64,000 bases of DNA from Alphaproteobacteria bacterium (GCA_021775965.1 JAJFGV010000043.1:124001-188000), one strand, 5' to 3'; shown: positions 36,631 through 47,142, numbered from the stretch's first letter. Program-made: numbers and translations. The notes: a model not told the origin generated them from the sequence alone.

Positions 36631-38985
36631 GTGAGCACCAAACAAAAATCAAAAAATGGACTATTCAAACAGCTCGCCGAATTCCTCGGCGGCACGGCGC
36701 ATTTGCAAGCCGAGAGGGCCAGGCTGCAGGCTTTTCTGGCGAGCGTACCGGCCGAGTATTGCGGCTGGGCGGAAGATGGCTTCATAACCTATAGCGAAGG
36801 CTTTTGTGCTCTTTTGGAGCGGGAAACTGTGCGCCACCTGGCCGACATACAAAGCGCCCTTGCCCCCGGCGATGCCGCGGCACTGGAAGGGGCCTGGGGG
36901 CAGCTGTGTAATAACGAAAAGCCCTTCAGCCTCAATGTACAAAATCGGGACGGCAGTAAAACGCTGAAACTGCGAGGCGCACTAACGCAAAATTCTGATA
37001 GGGACGCGAGCTTCAAAATTCTCTGGGCCGAGGATATCACGCAGCGCAGTGAAACTGAAAAAACCCGCACCGCACAGCAAGAAGAAGAAATAGAGAAGCT
37101 TAAGGCAGCGATGGACCACCTGCCTGCCGCTATATGGCTCCGCAACGACAAGCAGAAGATTATCTGGTGCAATGAAACCTATGCTAAAATTATTGAAAAC
37201 ACGCCCGAAGAAATTATTGCGCAGCAAAAAGAAATCGCGCCGCCACCAAAAACCAAGAAAAAGGGCGCGCCCGAACCCCTACCGGGCAAAAAGCAAGCCG
37301 CAAAAGCCCTGAAGGAATCACAAACCCAGACGGTTCAGGCCCATATCATTACAGGCGGTGACCGCTTGCTCATGAACATATTCGAAATTCCTGTAGCGCA
37401 GCATAATATGACGCTCGGCGTTGCCAGAGACATTACGCGGCAGGAAGAGATTGAAACTGAACTCAAGCGCTACCGCGCCGTTAACAGAGAATTGCTGCAG
37501 CAATTACGCACCGCCATTGGCATTTATAACGCCGATCACAGCCTCGAATTTTATAACGCCGCCTTTTCCGAGCTCTGGGGCCTTGATGATGGCTGGCTCA
37601 ATACCAGACCCAAGCTCGGTGACATCATGGAAAAACTGCGTGAAACGCGACGCCTGCCCGAGCAAGCCGATTTCAAAAAATTCCGCAAGGGCTGGATGGA
37701 TATGTTCACCAATCTCATCGATCCGCATGAAGATATGCTGCATTTGCCCGATGGCAGCGCCCTGCGCATGCTGGTCATTCCCAACCCGATGGGCGGCATG
37801 ATGATGACCTTTGAAGACGTCACCAGCCGGCTGGAGCTGGAATCCTCCTATAACACCCTGATTGCCGTGCAAAAAGAGACACTCGACAATCTGGCTGAGG
37901 CTGTGGCGGCCTTTGGCGGAGACGGGCGGTTGAAGCTGTGGAATCCGTCTTTCGGGCGACTTTGGGGCCTCAATCCTGAAGACCTTGAGGGCGAGCCCCA
38001 TGTCAGCCGTGTGGTCGAAAAGATCAAACCGTTCTTTACGGCCAAAGAATGGGTTGTGCGCCGCGAGGAACTGATTGCGCTAGGGCTGGACCGCATCATG
38101 CATGAAGGACGGCTGGAGCGCAGCAATGAAACCCTTGTGGACTATGTGACCGTGCCTTTGCCCGATGGCGGCGTGCTGATTACCTGCACCGATGTGACTG
38201 ACACGGTGCGGGTTGAAAATGCATTGCGCGAGAAAAATGCTGCGCTGGAAGCCGCGGAACAGCTCAAATTAGACTTCCTGGCCAATGTGTCTTACCAGCT
38301 GCGCACGCCGCTAAACGCTATCATGGGTTTTAATGAAATTCTCGATCAGGAATATTTCGGGACGCTCAACAAAAGGCAAAAATCCTATACCCATGACGTC
38401 AAGGAGGCGAGCGAAACACTACTCAGCCTAATCAATGACATCCTCGATCTATCCACCATTGAAGCCGGGTATATGACCCTTAACAAAGAAACCATTAAAA
38501 TAAAGGGCATGCTTGAAGGGCTGGTTGAGCTGGTCAATGACTGGGCGCGCAAAGAGCAAATTGAAGTCATATTGTCATGCCCCAAAACCATTGGTGTGCT
38601 GGAGGCCGATGAAACGCGGCTGAAACAAGCCATTATCAACCTGATTCGCAACGCTCTTACCCATACCCCCGAAGGCGGAAAAATCATGATTGACGCCAAA
38701 AGAAAGAAAACCGGCATTGAAATTAAGGTGGGCGACACCGGCATTGGCATTGCCAAGGAAGACCAGCACCGGATTATGGAGCCTTTTGAGCGCGCACAAA
38801 GCGGCCAAAGTGAAAAACATCCGGGCCGTGGCGGTGCCGGGCTAGGCCTGTCACTGGTTAAAAATATTGTGACCCTGCATGGCGGCAGCATTGATTTGTC
38901 GAGCACACCGGGCGAAGGAACTTCCGTGACACTTTTCCTGCCTTTTGAGCCAGAAGAAAAGAACGAAAATAAGAAAGCGGCTTAA
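36631..38985 (+). CDS. divL: DivL-type tyrosine pseudokinase
   Basis: A 784-residue PAS-containing kinase homologue. Three to four PAS-like segments occupy about 40-540 (for example TAIGIYNADHSLEFYNAAF and AVAAFGGDGRLKLWNPSF). In the dimerisation helix the phosphoacceptor is tyrosine, Y555 in NVSYQLRTPLNAI, where kinases have histidine. This is the hallmark of Caulobacter DivL (Y550), which acts on CckA and so on CtrA activity. N-box NLIRNALTHT and G-boxes DTGIGIA and GLGLSL remain. No N-terminal membrane helix is seen. The GTG start lacks a clear ribosome site. The linkage to tsaE-addB-addA is conserved in alphaproteobacteria. Confidence 0.88.
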   Translation: MSTKQKSKNGLFKQLAEFLGGTAHLQAERARLQAFLASVPAEYCGWAEDGFITYSEGFCALLERETVRHLADIQSALAPGDAAALEGAWGQLCNNEKPFSLNVQNRDGSKTLKLRGALTQNSDRDASFKILWAEDITQRSETEKTRTAQQEEEIEKLKAAMDHLPAAIWLRNDKQKIIWCNETYAKIIENTPEEIIAQQKEIAPPPKTKKKGAPEPLPGKKQAAKALKESQTQTVQAHIITGGDRLLMNIFEIPVAQHNMTLGVARDITRQEEIETELKRYRAVNRELLQQLRTAIGIYNADHSLEFYNAAFSELWGLDDGWLNTRPKLGDIMEKLRETRRLPEQADFKKFRKGWMDMFTNLIDPHEDMLHLPDGSALRMLVIPNPMGGMMMTFEDVTSRLELESSYNTLIAVQKETLDNLAEAVAAFGGDGRLKLWNPSFGRLWGLNPEDLEGEPHVSRVVEKIKPFFTAKEWVVRREELIALGLDRIMHEGRLERSNETLVDYVTVPLPDGGVLITCTDVTDTVRVENALREKNAALEAAEQLKLDFLANVSYQLRTPLNAIMGFNEILDQEYFGTLNKRQKSYTHDVKEASETLLSLINDILDLSTIEAGYMTLNKETIKIKGMLEGLVELVNDWARKEQIEVILSCPKTIGVLEADETRLKQAIINLIRNALTHTPEGGKIMIDAKRKKTGIEIKVGDTGIGIAKEDQHRIMEPFERAQSGQSEKHPGRGGAGLGLSLVKNIVTLHGGSIDLSSTPGEGTSVTLFLPFEPEEKNENKKAA

Positions 38986-38988
38986 GAT

Positions 38989-39423
38989 TTACTCTTCGTG
39001 ACAAAGTGCCCAGGTTTCCGTCCCGCCTTCGGGTTTTCTTTTGCCTTTAATCACAATCTCGCCACGATCAATTCGTGTCTGGCAGGAAAAAATCGGCACT
39101 AGCGTCCGCAATGTCATTTCCAGCTTTCGACCGGGGAAAAACGGCCCATAGGAGCAAAACTCGGATTTATCTGTCGGATTGCCAGTCTTCTCATCGGTGC
39201 TGCCCGGCACATCAAGACGGAAATTCGAGCGGTGACGGGCTTTTGATCCGGTCTCCGTATTGGTATATAAATCCGTGATGAAACTGCCGTAGATTTTGTA
39301 AGGGGCCTCATTGCGTACGGCAAAGCAAATAGGCTCTGCAACGATATCAGGCCCGGCCTGCTGCGCTGCGGCAGGAAACGGCAGAAACACTGCAATTAAC
39401 GCTATAAAAAGAATTCCCCTCAT
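38989..39423 (-). CDS. Exported hypothetical protein
   Basis: A 144-residue protein with a clear signal peptide (MRGILFIALIAVFLPFPAAAQ, cleavage after AAAQ or AQ). The mature part has four cysteines (ICFAV, EFCSYG, FSCQTR, ALCHEE), likely paired in the periplasm, and a pattern of short strands. I do not recognise a family. It sits between divL and tsaE on the opposite strand, three bases from the divL stop. Confidence 0.65.
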   Translation of the reverse strand: MRGILFIALIAVFLPFPAAAQQAGPDIVAEPICFAVRNEAPYKIYGSFITDLYTNTETGSKARHRSNFRLDVPGSTDEKTGNPTDKSEFCSYGPFFPGRKLEMTLRTLVPIFSCQTRIDRGEIVIKGKRKPEGGTETWALCHEE

Positions 39424-39529
39424 CTCTCTATTTTACCAGATTCTTCCATCATTTAACACCACTAAAGCTTGTGCATTGCACGCATAAACTATTGCAATTT
39501 CAATACTTTGGCATGCTATACCATAGGTC

Positions 39530-39964
39530 ATGCTACATACAACACATAGCGAGAACGAGACCAAAAAAATAGCCGCCGCGCTGGCCAGTGACATACGCAG
39601 CGGCGATATCCTGCTGCTGCATGGCAATCTTGGTGCCGGCAAAACTGTGTTTGCCCGTAGCCTGATACGAACTTTGAGCGATGCGCCAGAGCTGGAGGTC
39701 CCGAGCCCAACCTTCACGCTGGTCCAAACCTATGAAGCGAAGGATTTTCACCTGTGGCATTTTGATCTCTACCGCCTCGAGGACCCCGAGGAAATTTACG
39801 AACTGGGCTGGGAAGAAGCGTTAAGCGATGGTATCGTCTTGGTCGAATGGCCGGAACGGCTGGGAACCCTAAAACCGGCAAGATATCTGGACATTCACAT
39901 CTCCACGGGCGAAAATGACGATCAACAGCGTAGCATTGAGATCGTCAGACATGATTCCGCATAA
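39530..39964 (+). CDS. tsaE: tRNA threonylcarbamoyladenosine biosynthesis ATPase TsaE
   Basis: A 144-residue ATPase needed for the t6A modification of ANN-decoding tRNAs, working with TsaB and TsaD. The P-loop is GNLGAGKT at 32-39, then SPTFTLVQTY and WHFDLYRLEDPEEIYELGWEE, which are diagnostic. It overlaps the next gene by 14 bases, so the cluster tsaE-nucleotidyltransferase-addB-addA is probably one operon. Confidence 0.94.
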   Translation: MLHTTHSENETKKIAAALASDIRSGDILLLHGNLGAGKTVFARSLIRTLSDAPELEVPSPTFTLVQTYEAKDFHLWHFDLYRLEDPEEIYELGWEEALSDGIVLVEWPERLGTLKPARYLDIHISTGENDDQQRSIEIVRHDSA

Positions 39965-40655
39965 AGCTTTTATTCTGGCCGCAGGCATGGGAACGCGTAT
40001 GCGTCCCCTTACCGATACGATTCCAAAGCCTATGGTCGAGGTTGCGGGGCACAGCCTTATTGAGCGTACGCTTAATCACCTGGCTGGGGCTGGCATTACC
40101 GATGTCACTATCAACCTGCATTACCTCGGCGAAAAGCTGGAAGAGCATCTTGAAGGGCATGATGATGTACGCATACGGCTTTCACACGAAGAGGAATTGC
40201 TCGATACCGGCGGCGGCATTGCCAAAGAGTTAACGCATTTTAGTGATGAGTCCTTTTTTGTTATTAGCGGCGATTCGTTATGGTCGGACGGGCCGGAGAA
40301 TTCGGCCCTGCAAAGATTAAGCGACGCCTGGGACCCTAGCAAAATGGATATCCTGTTGCTGCTACAACCCACCGAATCAATGAAACTGACCAAGGGCATT
40401 GGCGATTACCATCTTGAGCCTGATGGACGGGCTGTACGTTCACATACGCAGGATGGTGCGTACATGTTCACCAGCATCCGCATCAACAAGCCGGAAATCT
40501 TTGATGGCTGCCCGAACGGGGCGTTTTCGTATCTTAAGCTGATGGACCAGGCGCAAAAGCGTGGACGGCTCTTCGGACTGGTCCATGATGGCGACTGGCA
40601 CCATATTTCGACGCCAGAGGATCTAGATTCGGTCAATGCGGCCTTTGAAAAGTAA
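39951..40655 (+). CDS. Sugar-phosphate nucleotidyltransferase (MurU/mannose-1-phosphate guanylyltransferase type)
   Basis: A 234-residue nucleotidyltransferase. The signature LAAGMGTRMRPLTD is at about residues 9-22, followed by PKPMVEVAGHSLIERTL, the uridylyl- or guanylyl-transferase pattern, and GDSLW (metal-binding aspartate). Related alphaproteobacterial genes in this position are annotated as mannose-1-phosphate guanylyltransferase, and the small size also fits MurU, the N-acetylmuramate-1-phosphate uridylyltransferase of cell-wall recycling. I cannot decide between them. It overlaps tsaE by 14 bases and addB starts five bases after it. Confidence 0.85.
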   Translation: MIPHKAFILAAGMGTRMRPLTDTIPKPMVEVAGHSLIERTLNHLAGAGITDVTINLHYLGEKLEEHLEGHDDVRIRLSHEEELLDTGGGIAKELTHFSDESFFVISGDSLWSDGPENSALQRLSDAWDPSKMDILLLLQPTESMKLTKGIGDYHLEPDGRAVRSHTQDGAYMFTSIRINKPEIFDGCPNGAFSYLKLMDQAQKRGRLFGLVHDGDWHHISTPEDLDSVNAAFEK

Positions 40656-40660
40656 CGTAC

Positions 40661-43615
40661 ATGAAAAATGTGTATACCATTCCTGCCGGACTTCCCTTTG
40701 CCAAAGCGCTGGCGCGGCAATTGCTGGCGGAGACTGACGGCGCACCTGAAAAGCTAAGCAATATGCGCATTTTGCTGCCAACCCGCCGCGCTTGCCGGAC
40801 ATTGCGCGAGGCGTTTTTACAGCTAAGCAACGGCAAACCTCTGCTGCTCCCCAATATGCAGCCCATTGGTGATCTCGATGAAGAAGAGCTTTCTTTCAGT
40901 ATTTTAGGCGGGTGTGGCACTCTCGATTTGCCGCCGGCCATCTCACCACTGAAAAGGCAGCTCTTGCTGGCCCGTACGATTCGCGCGGTTCCGGGCTATA
41001 GCCACGGTCCCGAGCAGGCGCTAAAGCTGGCCGAGGCTTTGGGCCAGTTGATAGACCAGATTATTATTGAAGAATGCGACCTAGCCAATCTGCATGAGAT
41101 TGTGCCTGAGGATTTTGCCGATCACTGGCAGATCACGCTGGATTTTCTTAAAATCCTCAGCGAACACTGGCCAAAGATTCTAAGCGAGAACGGCGTGATT
41201 GATGGGGCAGAACGGCGCAACCGCCTGATCAAGGCATTGGCACAGCATTGGCAGGACCATCCGCCGAAAGAGCCTGTTATTGCTGCAGGTTCAACCGGAT
41301 CCATCCCGGCGACAACCGCGCTGTTATCAACTATCGCCAATCTGGAGCATGGGCGCGTCGTCCTGCCCGGACTGGATCAGGTGATCGATGAGCAAAGCTG
41401 GCAGGTTCTGGATGAATCGCATCCGCAATACGGGTTAAAACACCTTCTGGATCATATGAATCTGGATCGAGAATCAGTGTCACTCTGGCCAAGCTGTGAG
41501 CAAGGCAATAAATTACGCCACAAACTGGCTTCCGAGCTGATGCGCCCGGCCGATACAACCAGCCAGTGGGAAATGCTGGCGACATCGACGGAAGCGGCAC
41601 AGATCCATGAATCGCTGACCGGCCTGCGGAAATTTGAATGTGATAATGAGGCCGAGGAAGCGAGCCTGATTGCTCTGCTTTTGCGTGAGGCGCTGGAGGA
41701 TCAAACGCGTACGGCGGCGCTGGTCACACCGGACCGAAAACTGGCGCGGCGCGTTGCCGCCATAGCCCAAAGATGGCAAATCACCCTCGATGATTCAGCC
41801 GGACAGACGCTGGGTCAAACGCGGGTCGGAACGTTCCTGCGCCTCGGTGCCAATGCATGCATTAGCCAGTTTGCACCAGTATCCCTTCTGGCCCTGCTTA
41901 GGCATGATTTTTGTGGCCTTAATCTGGAATACGATACGCTGCGTAAAATTACCAATAATCTGGAGATCGTGACCCTGCGTGGTTTGCGACCCAAACCGGG
42001 TCTTTCTGAAATTAGGGCTATATTACAGGAAGTTAATGATAAAGACGGGGCAGATTTACTGGATCATCTTGAAACGGCAACGAGCCGGTTCATGGATTTA
42101 GGCACTTCAGAAGAATGCTGTGATTTCTCTGACTTTCTTTCGGTTCACATCAAGATGACCGAAGCGTTGGCCACCGCCAAAAGGGCCGAGGGCATGAACC
42201 GTCTGTGGTCCGGTGATGAGGGTGACGCAGCGGCGTCATTTCTGGGTGATTTGCAGGCGCATGCGCATCTACTGCCCAAAGTTACGGCGTATGAATATGA
42301 AGAGATACTCACTCAGCTTATGAATAATATAACCGTACGTCCCAGCTATGGTACACATCCGCGTTTGATGATTTTAGGGCAGATGGAGGCGCGTCTTATC
42401 GATGCTGATTTGATCATTATGGCTGGCCTGAATGAAGGCAGCTGGCCACCCGATCCCGGACATGATCCGTGGATGTCGCGTCCCATGCGAAAGGATTTTG
42501 GCCTGCCGGCGCCCGAGCGCTCAATTGGTCTGGCCGCCCATGACTTTGTGCAGGGGTTTTGCGGCGCACCTTCTGTTGTTCTCACCCGGGCAAAGCGGGT
42601 GGAAGGATCACCCACCGTGCCAGCGCGCTGGCTGCAAAGGCTGGATACCGTGCTACAGGCGGCTAAGATTGACCCGGCTGAGCTGCAAAACTATCCGCAG
42701 CTTGATTGGGCGCAGCGCCTTGATGTGGCCCCTGAGATCAAACCCTGTGAGCGCCCGGCCCCCAGACCGCCAGCTAACAAAAGACCAGATCAACTATCCG
42801 TCACCAAAATCGAAACCTGGCTGCAGGATCCCTATTCGATTTATGCGCGTTATGTCCTTGGCCTTAAGAAGCTGGAGCCGCTGGATGCGCAGCCCGGCGC
42901 CAAGGAACGCGGGATTTTGCTGCATAATATATTGCAGCATTTTATCGTCGATTACCCAGATGATATCCCGCCAAAGGCCGCAGATAGCCTTATCAATATT
43001 GCAGCAAGGGAGATAGAGAAGCTCCATGATGACCCGACCCTTTGGCAATTCTGGTGGCCGCGTTTTTATAATTTGAGTGACTGGCTCGTTTCACATGAAA
43101 CAAAGTGGCGTAAGCAAGCCAAACCCTTAAAAACCGAAGTCATGGGCAAAGTGACCCTTAAGACCCCCGAGAAATCTTTCACCCTCACCGCGCGCGCCGA
43201 CCGCATTGACCGGCTGGATAATGGATCGCTGGCGATTATCGATTACAAATCCGGCGGGACATACTCACAAACGGATATACGTACAGGCAAAAGCCCGCAG
43301 CTTTCTCTTGAAGCTGCGATCCTTATGGAGGGAGGGTTTCAGGATATTTCTGCTGGGGACGTTAGCACCCTGGCCTATTGGACCCTGACCGGTGGGCCCA
43401 AAGCCGGGGCGGTGACCAAAATTAATGAGGATGTGGCTGATATTGTGGCCCGAACGCGGGAAGGGCTGAAAAAGCTGATTGCTGTTTTTAACGATCCTGA
43501 AACGCCGTATTACGCCCTGCCCGCCCCGGATAATGCCCCGCGTTTTAATGATTATGAGCATCTGGCCCGCGTCAAGGAATGGGCAGCACTGGACGATAAA
43601 ACGGAGGCGGCGTAA
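40661..43615 (+). CDS. addB: Double-strand break repair protein AddB
   Basis: A 984-residue subunit of the AddAB helicase-nuclease, which processes DNA ends for RecA, the alphaproteobacterial counterpart of RecBCD. The N-terminus has an inactive-helicase-like fold (ILLPTRRACRTLREAF); the middle includes GLNEGSWPPDPGHDPWMSRPMR. The C-terminal PD-(D/E)XK nuclease begins at SVTKIETWLQDPYSIYARYV and has its catalytic core in ADRIDRLDNGSLAIIDYKSG. The stop TAA... overlap with addA is one base, so translation is probably coupled. Confidence 0.93.
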   Translation: MKNVYTIPAGLPFAKALARQLLAETDGAPEKLSNMRILLPTRRACRTLREAFLQLSNGKPLLLPNMQPIGDLDEEELSFSILGGCGTLDLPPAISPLKRQLLLARTIRAVPGYSHGPEQALKLAEALGQLIDQIIIEECDLANLHEIVPEDFADHWQITLDFLKILSEHWPKILSENGVIDGAERRNRLIKALAQHWQDHPPKEPVIAAGSTGSIPATTALLSTIANLEHGRVVLPGLDQVIDEQSWQVLDESHPQYGLKHLLDHMNLDRESVSLWPSCEQGNKLRHKLASELMRPADTTSQWEMLATSTEAAQIHESLTGLRKFECDNEAEEASLIALLLREALEDQTRTAALVTPDRKLARRVAAIAQRWQITLDDSAGQTLGQTRVGTFLRLGANACISQFAPVSLLALLRHDFCGLNLEYDTLRKITNNLEIVTLRGLRPKPGLSEIRAILQEVNDKDGADLLDHLETATSRFMDLGTSEECCDFSDFLSVHIKMTEALATAKRAEGMNRLWSGDEGDAAASFLGDLQAHAHLLPKVTAYEYEEILTQLMNNITVRPSYGTHPRLMILGQMEARLIDADLIIMAGLNEGSWPPDPGHDPWMSRPMRKDFGLPAPERSIGLAAHDFVQGFCGAPSVVLTRAKRVEGSPTVPARWLQRLDTVLQAAKIDPAELQNYPQLDWAQRLDVAPEIKPCERPAPRPPANKRPDQLSVTKIETWLQDPYSIYARYVLGLKKLEPLDAQPGAKERGILLHNILQHFIVDYPDDIPPKAADSLINIAAREIEKLHDDPTLWQFWWPRFYNLSDWLVSHETKWRKQAKPLKTEVMGKVTLKTPEKSFTLTARADRIDRLDNGSLAIIDYKSGGTYSQTDIRTGKSPQLSLEAAILMEGGFQDISAGDVSTLAYWTLTGGPKAGAVTKINEDVADIVARTREGLKKLIAVFNDPETPYYALPAPDNAPRFNDYEHLARVKEWAALDDKTEAA

Positions 43616-46600
43616 TGGTGCAGCAAGCCCTAAAAACAGCGCCGGACCAGATAAGCGTACGCGACCTTGATCCAAACATACGCCAGCGAAAGGCCTCTGA
43701 ACCGGAAGATTCAGTCTGGGTGAGCGCCTCGGCCGGTACGGGTAAAACCAAGGTCCTGACCGACCGGGTGTTGCGACTTTTGTTGCCGCGGAGCGATGGC
43801 GCGCCCGGCACCAAGCCGCATAAAATCCTTTGTCTTACCTTTACCAAGGCTGGCGCCAGCGAAATGGCGCTGCGTATTAATGCCACCCTTGGCAAATGGG
43901 CAGTTATGCCGCCTGAGGCGTTGCAGGAAACGCTGGCAAAATTGCTCGGAAATCCCGCCGGGGACCGAGACATACAGGCCGCACGGAAATTATTCGCACA
44001 AGTAGTCGATACACCCGGTGGTCTTAAAATTATGACTATTCATTCGTTCTGCCAATCAGTTCTCGGGCGCTTTCCGCTGGAGGCCGGCTTATCACCTCAT
44101 TTTAACGTGCTGGAAGAAGCGCAGGCCGCTCAATTGCTTTCACAAGCCCGTGATCATGTATTGGGCAGCGCCGAGGTCGGATCACCTTTAAAGGAAGCCA
44201 TAGAACGGGTGGCCGGGCAGGTGAATGAAGACCAGTTTTTTCAGCTAATCCGTGATTTTGCCAGCGAGCGCTATCAACTTTCACGCCAGAACTGGGGCGC
44301 TGACGGGCTTTATACGGCGATTTGCAAATCATTAGACGTACAGCCCGGACAGGAGGCTGAGGATATCATCCGTGATGCCTGTCTTGATAGTGCCTTTGAC
44401 GGAGCAGGCCTGCGGAGAACCAGCGAAGCGCTGGCGCAGGGCACCGAAAAAACAGATCAGCCCAAAGCGCAGGGACTTGCAGACTGGCTAGCGCAGGATT
44501 TGGAGGGCCGCATTCAAACATTTAACGACTATCTTCTGACGTATTTCAAATTGGATGGAGATATACGCCAGACACTAGCCACCAAAAGCGTTCTTAAAAT
44601 TATGCCTGATTGCGCCGATATCATGCTGGCTGAGGCCGAACGGATCGGGAGCATACAGGAGCAGATAAAAGCCGGGCAATGCGCGGTTTTCACCCGTGAT
44701 TTGTTCTTATTGGGACAGGATATTATACAAAAATATCAAGTGCTTAAGGACGGGCTGGGGGGGCTTGATTTTGATGATCTCATTACCCGTACACTTGATT
44801 TGCTGGAAGGGCGTACGGATAAGATGAAGGGTAAGGATTCTGTGCCCTGGGTGATGTATAAGCTCGATCAGGGGCTTGATCATATCCTCATTGACGAGGC
44901 CCAGGACACCAATCCCGAACAGTGGAAAATCATTGCCGCCTTGTGTGAGGAATTTTTCAGCGGGCTGGGTGCACGCGATGATGTCGAGCGTACGGTCTTT
45001 ACCGTTGGGGATGAGAAGCAATCAATTTACAGCTTCCAGCGAGCCGCACCGGAAGAATTTTCCCGTATGCGTACATATCTGGGTGAGAAGATAGGCGCGG
45101 CGAATAAGGTACTGGAAAATGTCGATCTTAATATTTCTTTTCGCTCGACGGAAAGCGTACTCAAAGTCGTTGATGCGGTTTTTTCAAGGCCCGAAATTGC
45201 CAAAGGACTGGGGCTGGAGACTATCCAGCATCATTCTTTTCGCCGTGGGCAGGAGGGACTGGTCGAGCTTTGGCCGTTATGCGAGCCAGAAAAGGCTGAA
45301 AAGCGCGATCCGTGGGAACCACCGATTGAAATTATCGAAACCAAAACCGGCGCTGCCAAACTGGCCGATCATATTGGCACCACGATTAAGGGCTGGCTGG
45401 ATGAAGGTGAAATCCTGCCCTCAAAGAGTCGCCCGATACAGCCCGGCGATATTATGATTCTCGTGCGTACGCGTACGGCCTTCACCGAGCAGCTGATGCG
45501 TAGCTTGAAAATTCGCAATATCCCTGTTAATGGGGCTGATCGCATGGTTTTAAACGACCAGATCAGCGTACAGGATATGTTGGCACTGGCCTCTTTTGCT
45601 CTGCTGCCAGCTGATGATCTAACACTGGCCAGTATTCTCAAATCACCGCTAATTGGTTGGAGCGAAGATCAGCTATACGAATTGGCTGTGGACCGGAAGG
45701 GGACGCTCTGGGACGCTCTGCAGCAAGGACAACACGTACAGGAAGTAGAGTACCTGCACAGCCTGATCAACAAAGCCGGTCAGTGCCACCCTTACGAGTT
45801 TTTTAGCCATATCCTGCACAGCCCCTGCCCGGCCGATGCACGCAGCGGCTTGCGGGCCATGCAAAAACGCCTCGGCGCCGATATACGTGACCCGCTGGAT
45901 GAACTTTTGAGCACGGCGATGCGCTTTGAGGCTGATAATATTGCCAGTTTACAGGGGTTTTTGCACTGGCAGGAGCAAGGCCAGGCTGTCATCAAGCGGG
46001 AAATGGAGGAAGCTGGCGGGCAGGTGCGAATTATGACCGTGCATGGTGCAAAAGGGCTGCAGGCACCGATTGTTATCCTGCCTGATACGACGCGCACCAG
46101 CCGCCATGTACCGGGACAAGCCGGGCGGCGTTTGCTATGGCCCCAAAAATCCGGGTTGGACGTGCCATTATGGTCGCCGCGTAAAGAAATGGATTGTGAG
46201 ACCTTCAAGAGGACGTTTGAACATTTGCAGGACAAAGCCGACGAAGAATACAGACGGCTTTTTTACGTGGCAATGACGCGGGCCGAGGACCGTTTGTATA
46301 TTGGAGGTTACAAAGGGGCCCGGGAGGCGATGGCAGATTGCTGGTACAATTATGCCAAAATAGCGTTAGAGAATACTAACGAAGCAGAGAGGGGCGAGAA
46401 CGAGGTTATCAGTTTGCACAACCCACAAACCAAGGATATAGAGAGTAAGAAAAATCTTACAAATATGAAGGCCGCTGTGGAAGCGCTTCCTGAATGGCTT
46501 TATCAGCCCGCGCCGACGGAGCCGCACCCGCCAACACCGTTGATGCCGTCGCGACCATCGGAAAGCGAGCCGGCGGCCTTGTCGCCGCTGGACGGCTCTG

Positions 46601-47082
46601 ATCATCACAGATTCCTGCGTGGTAACCTCACGCATAAGCTTTTGCAGTTTCTGCCAAACTTGCCTGTTGATAAGCATTTAGAGTTAGCAGAGAGCTTTGT
46701 AGAGAGCCATGGCGACGACCTGTCCGCTTCTATAAGGCAAAATATCGTGAGTGAAACCCTGTCTATTTTGAAAGATAAAACTTACGAAAGTTTGTTTGGG
46801 CCGGGTTCACAAGCGGAAGTCCCGATGACTGGTTTGTTACCGGATGGGCGGCTGATCAGTGGCCAGATCGACAGACTGGTGATAACGGATAGCACTGTGT
46901 TCGTTATTGATTACAAAACCAACCGCCCACCGCCCGCACTTGAGCAGGACATACCACAAATCTACCGCAATCAGATGCAGGCCTATCACGACACGCTGAA
47001 GGAAATTTACCCAAAACATGACATCAAATGCGCCCTGCTCTGGACCGACGGCCCTGTTTTAATGCCTTTAGACTTGACCTGA
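43615..47082 (+). CDS. addA: Double-strand break repair helicase AddA
   Basis: A 1155-residue UvrD-type helicase with a C-terminal nuclease. Walker A is ASAGTGKT at 38-45; further helicase motifs are LCLTFTKAGASEMALR, ILIDEAQDTNPEQW, VGDEKQSIYSFQRA, NISFRSTESVL, VHGAKGLQAPIVILPDTT and RLFYVAMTRAEDRLYI. The nuclease motif is ISGQIDRLV with VFVIDYKTNR near the end. It is the motor of the AddAB complex and follows addB in a one-base overlap; trxA follows after 60 bases. Confidence 0.95.
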   Translation: MVQQALKTAPDQISVRDLDPNIRQRKASEPEDSVWVSASAGTGKTKVLTDRVLRLLLPRSDGAPGTKPHKILCLTFTKAGASEMALRINATLGKWAVMPPEALQETLAKLLGNPAGDRDIQAARKLFAQVVDTPGGLKIMTIHSFCQSVLGRFPLEAGLSPHFNVLEEAQAAQLLSQARDHVLGSAEVGSPLKEAIERVAGQVNEDQFFQLIRDFASERYQLSRQNWGADGLYTAICKSLDVQPGQEAEDIIRDACLDSAFDGAGLRRTSEALAQGTEKTDQPKAQGLADWLAQDLEGRIQTFNDYLLTYFKLDGDIRQTLATKSVLKIMPDCADIMLAEAERIGSIQEQIKAGQCAVFTRDLFLLGQDIIQKYQVLKDGLGGLDFDDLITRTLDLLEGRTDKMKGKDSVPWVMYKLDQGLDHILIDEAQDTNPEQWKIIAALCEEFFSGLGARDDVERTVFTVGDEKQSIYSFQRAAPEEFSRMRTYLGEKIGAANKVLENVDLNISFRSTESVLKVVDAVFSRPEIAKGLGLETIQHHSFRRGQEGLVELWPLCEPEKAEKRDPWEPPIEIIETKTGAAKLADHIGTTIKGWLDEGEILPSKSRPIQPGDIMILVRTRTAFTEQLMRSLKIRNIPVNGADRMVLNDQISVQDMLALASFALLPADDLTLASILKSPLIGWSEDQLYELAVDRKGTLWDALQQGQHVQEVEYLHSLINKAGQCHPYEFFSHILHSPCPADARSGLRAMQKRLGADIRDPLDELLSTAMRFEADNIASLQGFLHWQEQGQAVIKREMEEAGGQVRIMTVHGAKGLQAPIVILPDTTRTSRHVPGQAGRRLLWPQKSGLDVPLWSPRKEMDCETFKRTFEHLQDKADEEYRRLFYVAMTRAEDRLYIGGYKGAREAMADCWYNYAKIALENTNEAERGENEVISLHNPQTKDIESKKNLTNMKAAVEALPEWLYQPAPTEPHPPTPLMPSRPSESEPAALSPLDGSDHHRFLRGNLTHKLLQFLPNLPVDKHLELAESFVESHGDDLSASIRQNIVSETLSILKDKTYESLFGPGSQAEVPMTGLLPDGRLISGQIDRLVITDSTVFVIDYKTNRPPPALEQDIPQIYRNQMQAYHDTLKEIYPKHDIKCALLWTDGPVLMPLDLT

Positions 47083-47142
47083 CGTACATTAGCCCCATAG
47101 TTATTGAAGATTAATGATTAACCTCGAAAGGAAGGCCCTTAT

